A stretch of DNA of 6,179 nt, taken from assembly GCA_003500765.1 (NCBI GenBank), contig DNQL01000228.1, positions 771 through 6,949 of the forward strand. Reading direction: 5' to 3'. The DNA comes from Elusimicrobiota bacterium (GTDB taxonomy: Bacteria; Elusimicrobiota; Elusimicrobia; Elusimicrobiales; UBA9959). The translations under genes and the position numbers were made by a program. The notes below the pieces were generated by a model. That model was not told the origin of the DNA. It saw only the letters and a program-made list of their open reading frames with translations, and did no database searches. Position 1 is the stretch's first letter. The number at the start of each line of letters is the position of its first letter. Of the stretch, positions 1 through 4,524 are shown in pieces.

Positions 1-1746
1 TCGGCCGCCTCCTTCCTGGGCATCTGCGGCATGATCGCGACCGCCGGCTACGACGGCTTCCTCTACTCCATCGGCTACCTGGCCGGCTGGATAGTGGCGC
101 TGTTCGTGGTGGCCGAACCGATGAAGCGCCTCGGCAAGTACACCTTCACCGACGCGCTGGACGCCAAGTTCAACTCGCGCGGCATCAAGCTGTTCGCGGC
201 CATCAGCACGCTGGTGGTTTCCGTGTTCTACCTGATACCGCAGATGGTGGGAGCCGGCGTGCTTGTAGAGCCGCTGCTGGGCATACCGCATTACATGGGC
301 GTCATCATGGTGGGCGCGATAGTCATAACGATCGTCGCCACCGCCGGCATGACCTCCACCACCTACGTGCAGTTCATCAAGGGCGGCATGCTGGTGGTCT
401 TCTCTCTGATCGTGACGGTCGCGGTGATGTACCGCGGCTTCTCCACCCAGCCCGACCAGGGCGGCCGCGTGCCGTTCTACGAGTATAAGACGCTCGGCGC
501 CATAGAGGCGAAAGGCCAGCTCTTCACGGAGGACAAGGCTTACAAGGTGGCCGGCTCCCAGGCGGTAAAGAACGAGACCTACGTGAAGCTGGAGAATGGC
601 GGCGTCGAGACCTGGTGGCTGCGCTCCGACAAGGACGGCAAGGTCTACCTGAAGGAGACCCAGTACGAGGCTAAGAAGGCGGACGGCTCCAGCGTCGTCA
701 ACGGCCTGCCCGCCTCCAAGGACAATATCCTGCGCCAGAACGGCGGGCTCGAGTCCATAAAGGGAAAGAGCGGCCCCGAAGCGGACACCGGCCCGGTCGG
801 CCCCTTCGAGTTCCTCTCGATACTGAGCGATCCGGAGACCAGGGTCAATACCTGGAAGATAGTGAAGTTCTCCGACGGCGACGATAAGGTCGTAGTCTAC
901 GCCCCCAGCGTGAAGCCGGGCAACAGGATAATGCGCCCGGGCCTGAAGTTCAAGGTGGAAGGCACGCCGCTGCAGAAGCTGGACTTCGTCTCGCTGATGC
1001 TGGCGCTGTTCCTGGGCACCGCCGCCCTGCCGCATATCCTCATACGCTACTACACCGTGCCCAGCCCGGCCTGCGCGCGCAAGTCGACGATAGTGGCCAT
1101 CGCCGCCATCGGCTTCTTCTACGTGCTGACCATGTACATGGGTCTCGGCGCCGTGGTCAACGCGGTGCTCAACCCGGTGACGGATAATATGTCGGCGCCG
1201 CTGCTGGCCAGGTCGTTCGGTACCTTCCTGTTCGCCATCATCTCGGCGATCGCGTTCGCTACCGTGCTCGGCACGGTCAGCGGCCTCATCATCGCCGCCT
1301 CCGGCGCGGTCGCGCACGACCTGATGGACCGCTACCTGCAGCTGGGTTACAACGAGAAGCAGAAGGTGCGCGCGGGCAAGATAGCGGCGTTCGTCGTCGG
1401 CATCATCGCGATAATCCTGGGCATAATCTTCCAGGGCATGAACGTGTCCTTCCTGGTGGGCCTGGCGTTCGCGGTGGCGGCCTCGGCGAACCTGCCGTCG
1501 ATCATCATGATACTGTTCTGGAAGAAGACCACGGCCAAGGGCATAGCCGCCTCGATAGTGACGGGCATGGTCGCCGCCATCGGCATCATCATGTTCTCGC
1601 CGTCGATGTACGATAAGTTCGGCCTGGACCCGGCGACGGCGCCGTTCCCGCTGGACAACCCCGGCATCGTCTCGATACCGCTGAGCTTCCTGGTGCTCGT
1701 GGTGGTGTCGCTGTTCACGCAGAAGAAGGAGCAGGCCGCCGCTTAA
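1..1746 (+). CDS. actP: Acetate/cation symporter, ActP-like (SSS family), 5'-truncated by window edge
   Basis: This is an inner-membrane sodium:solute symporter of the ActP branch, a family that imports acetate and similar short monocarboxylates with a cation. The frame is open from base 1, and the codons before the first ATG (31) encode family-like sequence (SAASFLGICG). The true start is therefore upstream and the ATG at 31 is internal. ActP-like landmarks, numbered from that internal Met, are GYDGFLYSIGYLAGW (6-20), AEPMKRLGKYTFTDAL (28-43), IPQMVGAGVLVEPLLGI (69-85), FLGTAALPHILIRYYTV (327-343), SAIAFATVLGTVSGL (405-419) and FLVGLAFAVAASANLP (474-489). About ten hydrophobic segments are visible, and the tail is short and lysine-rich (FTQKKEQAAA). 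Residues about 136-315 form a long hydrophilic stretch where E. coli ActP has only about 40 residues. The usual small DUF485 partner is not in the window. Substrate specificity is inferred from family membership; another monocarboxylate is possible. Confidence 0.9.
   Translation, partial: SAASFLGICGMIATAGYDGFLYSIGYLAGWIVALFVVAEPMKRLGKYTFTDALDAKFNSRGIKLFAAISTLVVSVFYLIPQMVGAGVLVEPLLGIPHYMGVIMVGAIVITIVATAGMTSTTYVQFIKGGMLVVFSLIVTVAVMYRGFSTQPDQGGRVPFYEYKTLGAIEAKGQLFTEDKAYKVAGSQAVKNETYVKLENGGVETWWLRSDKDGKVYLKETQYEAKKADGSSVVNGLPASKDNILRQNGGLESIKGKSGPEADTGPVGPFEFLSILSDPETRVNTWKIVKFSDGDDKVVVYAPSVKPGNRIMRPGLKFKVEGTPLQKLDFVSLMLALFLGTAALPHILIRYYTVPSPACARKSTIVAIAAIGFFYVLTMYMGLGAVVNAVLNPVTDNMSAPLLARSFGTFLFAIISAIAFATVLGTVSGLIIAASGAVAHDLMDRYLQLGYNEKQKVRAGKIAAFVVGIIAIILGIIFQGMNVSFLVGLAFAVAASANLPSIIMILFWKKTTAKGIAASIVTGMVAAIGIIMFSPSMYDKFGLDPATAPFPLDNPGIVSIPLSFLVLVVVSLFTQKKEQAAA
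436..975 (+). other. Large hydrophilic loop insertion within the ActP-like symporter
   Basis: About 180 codons separate the helix ending VTVAVMYRG from the helix beginning LDFVSLMLALFLGTA. The segment is polar and charged, with many Lys, Asp, Glu and Gly, and has no hydrophobic stretch long enough to cross a membrane. It includes a strand-rich-looking part (NETYVKLENGG, WWLRSDKDGKVYLKE) and a GPVGPFEFLSIL motif. In the LeuT-fold arrangement of this family, the two flanking helices correspond to LeuT TM5 and TM6, so the loop between them should face the periplasm. This topology is inferred, not measured. The reading frame is intact and base composition resembles the rest of the gene, so it is not a recent disruption. 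Long-loop ActP relatives probably exist in other anaerobic or deltaproteobacterial-type lineages. Confidence 0.7.
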
Positions 1747-1765
1747 GGGCGACCGGTTCCGCACG

Positions 1766-1804
1766 GCGGGGAGGGGCTTGGCGGCCCCTCCCCGCTCTTT
1801 TTTT
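1766..1804 (+). terminator. Strong Rho-independent terminator after the symporter
   Basis: A perfect 12-bp GC-rich stem (GCGGGGAGGGGC at 1766-1777 pairing with 1784-1795) with a 6-base loop TTGGCG is followed by TC and seven T residues (1798-1804). It begins 20 bases after the symporter stop codon. It separates that transcript from the phosphoesterase gene, which starts 17 bases after the T run. Confidence 0.93.
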
Positions 1805-1821
1805 GGCATAATAGGTCCCGC

Positions 1822-2520
1822 ATGAAGGTAATAGTCTTTACCGACGCCCACGCCAACCTGACCGCTCTGCGGGCCCTCGCCCGCGAGATAAAGCGCGAGG
1901 GCTATGACGCCGCCTTTCACACCGGCGACGCCGTCGGCATAGGCCCCTGGCCGGGCGAGACGGTGGACCTGCTGGGGGAGATACCCCGCCTTCACCTGCT
2001 CACCGGGAACCACGACGCCTGGCTCTGCGGCGGCCTGCCCGCCGGTTCCGCGCGCTGGCTGGTGGACCATTACGCCTGGATGAAGAAGCGCGTCATGCGG
2101 CGTCACATGAACGCCGCCGCTGCCTGGCCCTACCTTACCGAGCACGAGTTCGAGGGAGTCAGGGCAGCTTTCGTACACTATGCGCTGGGCGACTCCGGGA
2201 AGCAGGTGAAGCTGGATATCGCCGAGAAGATAACCGCCGACCTCGACGGTCTCATCGGCCGCCATTCCTCGCTGATGGTCTTCCACGGCCACCGGCACAA
2301 AGCCTCTGACGTGAAGGGCAAGGTCCGCTACGTCAACCCCGGCTCGCTGGGCTGCTGGCACAAGCCGGCCGCGCGCTACGCCATAGTCCGCTTCCACAAG
2401 GGCAAGGCCTCCATACAGCATAAGGCCGTACCTTACGACCGGGACGAGCTCCTTAAAGGCTTCGCCGCCTGCGGCATGCCCGACTCGGAAAAGATACTGG
2501 GTTCATATTTCGCTTCCTGA
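1822..2520 (+). CDS. Calcineurin-like metallophosphoesterase (YfcE/MJ0936-type)
   Basis: This is a predicted cytoplasmic two-metal phosphoesterase of 232 residues with no signal peptide or membrane segment. The conserved metal-ligand motifs appear in the expected order: D8-x-H10 in TDAHAN, G35-D36, G62-N63-H64-D65, H119 in FVHY, and G156-H157-R158-H159. A family-typical NPGSLG follows at 172-177. The DxH element reads DAH where relatives usually have DIH, but the ligands are intact, so the enzyme should be active. Length and the single compact domain match small YfcE-like or YfcE/DUF-type phosphodiesterases. The real substrate (cyclic nucleotide, phosphodiester or nucleotide) cannot be read from the sequence. 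The ATG at 1822 is favoured because it directly begins the first beta strand (MKVIVFTDAH). A weak AGG lies 6 bases upstream. It sits alone between two terminators and so is likely monocistronic. Eight of its ten isoleucines use ATA. Confidence 0.9.
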   Translation: MKVIVFTDAHANLTALRALAREIKREGYDAAFHTGDAVGIGPWPGETVDLLGEIPRLHLLTGNHDAWLCGGLPAGSARWLVDHYAWMKKRVMRRHMNAAAAWPYLTEHEFEGVRAAFVHYALGDSGKQVKLDIAEKITADLDGLIGRHSSLMVFHGHRHKASDVKGKVRYVNPGSLGCWHKPAARYAIVRFHKGKASIQHKAVPYDRDELLKGFAACGMPDSEKILGSYFAS

Positions 2521-2533
2521 CCCCGCATAAATG

Positions 2534-2570
2534 AAAAAGGCCCGGCTTTCGGCCGGGCCTTTTTTATTTT
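2534..2570. terminator. Bidirectional Rho-independent terminator between convergent genes
   Basis: The stem GGCCCGGC (2539-2546) pairs with GCCGGGCC (2552-2559) around the loop TTTCG. It is flanked by AAAAA (2534-2538) on the left and TTTTTT (2560-2565) on the right, followed by ATTTT. Read on plus it ends the phosphoesterase transcript 13 bases after its stop codon. Read on minus it ends the porin transcript just beyond that stop codon at 2582. One element thus serves both genes. Confidence 0.93.
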
Positions 2571-2581
2571 CAGTTCCTCTA

Positions 2582-3694
2582 TCAGAAGGGGAACTTGAAG
2601 CTGAGCTGGTAATGCAGGTTGTCCAGCTCGGTGTAGCCGGTGGTCAGCTTGTATTCCGTGGTCTGCTTCGCCGCTTCCAGAGTGATGGTCACTTTCTCAT
2701 AGGCCAGGTAGCTGGCGTTGGCGAGCATGGTGGTGTTCCTGGTCTTGGCCGTGGCCGAGGCAGCTATCCGGGAATCGGACGGGTTGTCCACGCCGTAGGC
2801 CAGGTTATAGGAGAACTTGCAGGCAGGCCTCTTTATCGCCAGGTTGGCGAAGCCGCCCGAGGCCTTCACCTCGTCGCCGCCGTAGCCCATGTTCCCTATG
2901 CCGCCCAGGAAGTCGGCCAGGTTCTGGCCGGTCCAGACCTGGCCGTTTAGCGTCAGCATGTCAGTGAGGGGGATGTTGTAGCCGAGGTCGGCCAGCATCA
3001 CCTCGCCGGTGGCCAGCGTCGTGGTGTTGCGCCACTTGCCGTAGGCGCCCATCAGCGTGAACTTCGCTTTGCCCACCTTTACCTGGGCCTGGGCCTGGAA
3101 CTGGGGCATGCCCGAGGCGGTGCCCTCCGAGTCCGTCAGCTTGGTGGTGGGGCGGACGGCGGCGGCCGCGAAGGTCATGCTGTCGCCGGCCCTGTAGGAG
3201 GCGCGCAGCTGGGGGGCGCGGGACCAGAGCACGCCGCTATAGCCCAGGGCGAACTCGTTATTGGTGCCGGAGAACTCCAGCGGGGTCAGGTGCCAGGTCT
3301 GGCCTGCCAGTATGTCCCATTTTCCGGCTTTCATGTTGACCCAGGCGTGGCGTATGCGCAGGTCGGCGGTGGAGCCGCCGGCGCTGGTGGTCTCGACGTT
3401 CTCGCTCAGGCCCAGGAAGTCGGTCTCGATCTTGGCCGACACCTTGTCCCCGTCGGTTATGTCCAGTCCGAAGCGGGTGCCGCGGGCGCTGGAGCGGTAG
3501 TCCCTGTCCAGGTTGCGCTCGGTGGCGACGTACTTCATGTAGTCGTCGGCGGCGACGCCGTGCTTGTCGTAGATGAAATCGCTCTTGATATGGCCGTAGA
3601 ACTTGACCGAGTACTTCGAGGTGGCCGACTCCTGCGCCGCGGCGCCGGTGACGCAGCAGAGCGCCAGGGCCGCGGAAATGATCGCTTTGTTCAT
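2582..3694 (-). CDS. Outer-membrane porin, DcaP-like beta-barrel
   Basis: This 370-residue protein is predicted to be an outer-membrane channel. Residues 1-20 form a Sec signal peptide (MNKAIISAALALCCVTGAAA) with an AAA-Q signal peptidase I site. The mature part begins with a strand-like YSVKFYGHIKSDFIYD and continues with alternating polar and aromatic strands. GTRFGLDITDGDKVSAKIETDFLG, LRIRHAWVNM and WDILAGQTWHLTPL resemble the N-terminal half of DcaP-type porins, which pass small anionic solutes and organic acids. The last residues, YQLSFKFPF, end in Phe, as expected of a BAM-complex targeting signal. The ATG at 3694 is supported by AAGGAG 8 bases upstream and by the signal peptide starting there. 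It is the last gene of the minus-strand group, 83 bases after the SIMPL gene, and ends at the shared terminator. Family assignment is by motif resemblance, and the transported solute is unknown. Confidence 0.82.
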   Translation of the reverse strand: MNKAIISAALALCCVTGAAAQESATSKYSVKFYGHIKSDFIYDKHGVAADDYMKYVATERNLDRDYRSSARGTRFGLDITDGDKVSAKIETDFLGLSENVETTSAGGSTADLRIRHAWVNMKAGKWDILAGQTWHLTPLEFSGTNNEFALGYSGVLWSRAPQLRASYRAGDSMTFAAAAVRPTTKLTDSEGTASGMPQFQAQAQVKVGKAKFTLMGAYGKWRNTTTLATGEVMLADLGYNIPLTDMLTLNGQVWTGQNLADFLGGIGNMGYGGDEVKASGGFANLAIKRPACKFSYNLAYGVDNPSDSRIAASATAKTRNTTMLANASYLAYEKVTITLEAAKQTTEYKLTTGYTELDNLHYQLSFKFPF

Positions 3695-3702
3695 GTGTTA
3701 TG

Positions 3703-3708
3703 CTCCTT
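3703..3708 (-). promoter_or_regulatory. Shine-Dalgarno site of the porin gene
   Basis: On the minus strand AAGGAG lies 8 bases before the porin ATG, an optimal match and spacing. It fixes the start at 3694. Confidence 0.85.
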
Positions 3709-3710
3709 AT

Positions 3711-3728
3711 AAAAGGGGTTTTTCCCCG
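3711..3728 (-). other. Small GGGG-A5-CCCC hairpin with T4 in the porin leader
   Basis: On the minus strand GGGG (3727-3724), AAAAA and CCCC (3718-3715) form a 4-bp stem, followed by TTTT (3714-3711) and then the Shine-Dalgarno sequence. The stem is short and the T run minimal. It could be a weak attenuator or partial terminator for the upstream kinase-SIMPL transcript, or a structured 5' leader that stabilises the porin mRNA. Either role is inference. Confidence 0.35.
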
Positions 3729-3742
3729 TAACAACCGATACG

Positions 3743-3772
3743 ATGATACAACTTTGGCGCCGCCGCCGACAA
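3743..3772 (-). promoter_or_regulatory. Possible sigma70-type promoter for the porin
   Basis: On the minus strand TTGTCG (3772-3767, four of six matches to TTGACA) is followed after 18 bases by TATCAT (3748-3743, five of six matches to TATAAT). The predicted start of transcription near 3736 would give a leader of about 40 bases that contains the small hairpin and a good Shine-Dalgarno site. The location just after the SIMPL stop codon and before the porin is sensible. The -35 match is only fair, and the consensus in this lineage is unknown. Confidence 0.4.
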
Positions 3773-3777
3773 CATCG

Positions 3778-4524
3778 TTACTCGAGGTAATATTCCAGCG
3801 TGGAGACGACGCGCACCTTCTTCTCCTTCTGCTGGCTCTCCTGCGCGTCGGGCGTCTGGTAAAGCGGCAGTATGCTGAACTGCCCCTGCGAGGCGGATTT
3901 TATCTCGCCGACCCTGGAGCCCGAATTTCGCGCGAACTCCTCGGCCGCCTCCTTGGCGCTGGCCGTGGCTTCCTTTATCATCTCGGGCTTCACGTCGTTT
4001 AGCCTGGTGAAGAGGTACGAGACCGAAGGGGGATAGGCCTCGCCGTCGAAGATGACGCCTTTCTTGAGCAGTTCTTCCGTCTTGCCGACCAGCTTCTCTA
4101 TCGCGTCCACCTTGCCGGTGCGCACGGTTATCGTCTGCTTGAGTATGTAGCGGTTGTCGGCCCCTATCTTGTCCGAGCGGTAGGGATTGGCCATCAGGTC
4201 GTTGGTCTCCAGGCGGCCGGTCATGATCTCGCCCTCCTCCATGCCGCCGTCGGCCAGGAATTTCACCGCCGCTTTCTGGTCGGCCTGCAGCCTGGTGCGC
4301 AGCGACTCCAGGTTGCCGCCGGTGCGTATTATGCGCAGGTTCCAGACTGCCATGTCCGCCTTCACCTCGCGTTCGGCCAGGCCTTTCACCGTCACCGTCC
4401 GGTCGAAAGCTTTCGCTTTGTAGTAATACCTGCCCGGGAGAAAACCTCCCAGCGCCAGGCCCAGCGCTATGATGCCGGCTATCGCCAGCCTGTTCCTTTT
4501 CTCGGGATCGGATTCCATCGTCAT
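3778..4524 (-). CDS. SIMPL-domain (DUF541) membrane-anchored protein
   Basis: This 248-residue protein has an N-terminal anchor and one SIMPL (DUF541) domain. After a charged start (MTMESDPEKRNR) there is one hydrophobic helix at about 13-30 (LAIAGIIALGLALGGFLP). This should leave the remainder in the periplasm. The domain runs from about 40 to the end. Family signatures are RTVTVKGLAEREVKADMAVW (42-61), the SGSRVGEIKSASQGQF region (201-216) and the C-terminal strand KKVRVVSTLEYYLE (235-248). SIMPL proteins form oligomeric periplasmic or surface assemblies, but a general biochemical role is not established, so I assign none. The start codon overlaps the kinase stop as ATGA, indicating translational coupling. 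A second in-frame ATG (4518) could also be used. The ORF ends TAA at 3778, 83 bases before the porin start. Confidence 0.9.
   Translation of the reverse strand: MTMESDPEKRNRLAIAGIIALGLALGGFLPGRYYYKAKAFDRTVTVKGLAEREVKADMAVWNLRIIRTGGNLESLRTRLQADQKAAVKFLADGGMEEGEIMTGRLETNDLMANPYRSDKIGADNRYILKQTITVRTGKVDAIEKLVGKTEELLKKGVIFDGEAYPPSVSYLFTRLNDVKPEMIKEATASAKEAAEEFARNSGSRVGEIKSASQGQFSILPLYQTPDAQESQQKEKKVRVVSTLEYYLE

Noticed and set aside
31..33. ATG at 31 as the start of the symporter
   Set aside because: The same frame is open back to base 1 and encodes family-conserved residues before it, and the first helices of the family are missing. The gene starts upstream of the window.
1347..1718. Minus-strand open frame antisense to the symporter C-terminus
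   Set aside because: The region is well-conserved ActP sequence on plus, and the antisense product is Met/Ala-rich with no features of a real protein.
1807..1812. CATAAT as a -10 element giving a leaderless phosphoesterase mRNA
   Set aside because: A matching -35 is missing at the right distance. The nearest candidate, TTGGCG at 1778, is in the terminator loop and 23 bases away. The hexamer alone is weak evidence.
3650..3660. Cysteines in the porin signal peptide (ALCC) as a lipobox
   Set aside because: The residue before either Cys is not Gly, Ala or Ser, and a good signal peptidase I site (AAA-Q) follows. A lipoprotein is unlikely.
3290..3712. Plus-strand open frame antisense to the porin (140 codons)
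   Set aside because: It lies wholly opposite the porin signal peptide and N-terminal strands. It is Gly/Val-rich and has no domain or ribosome site.
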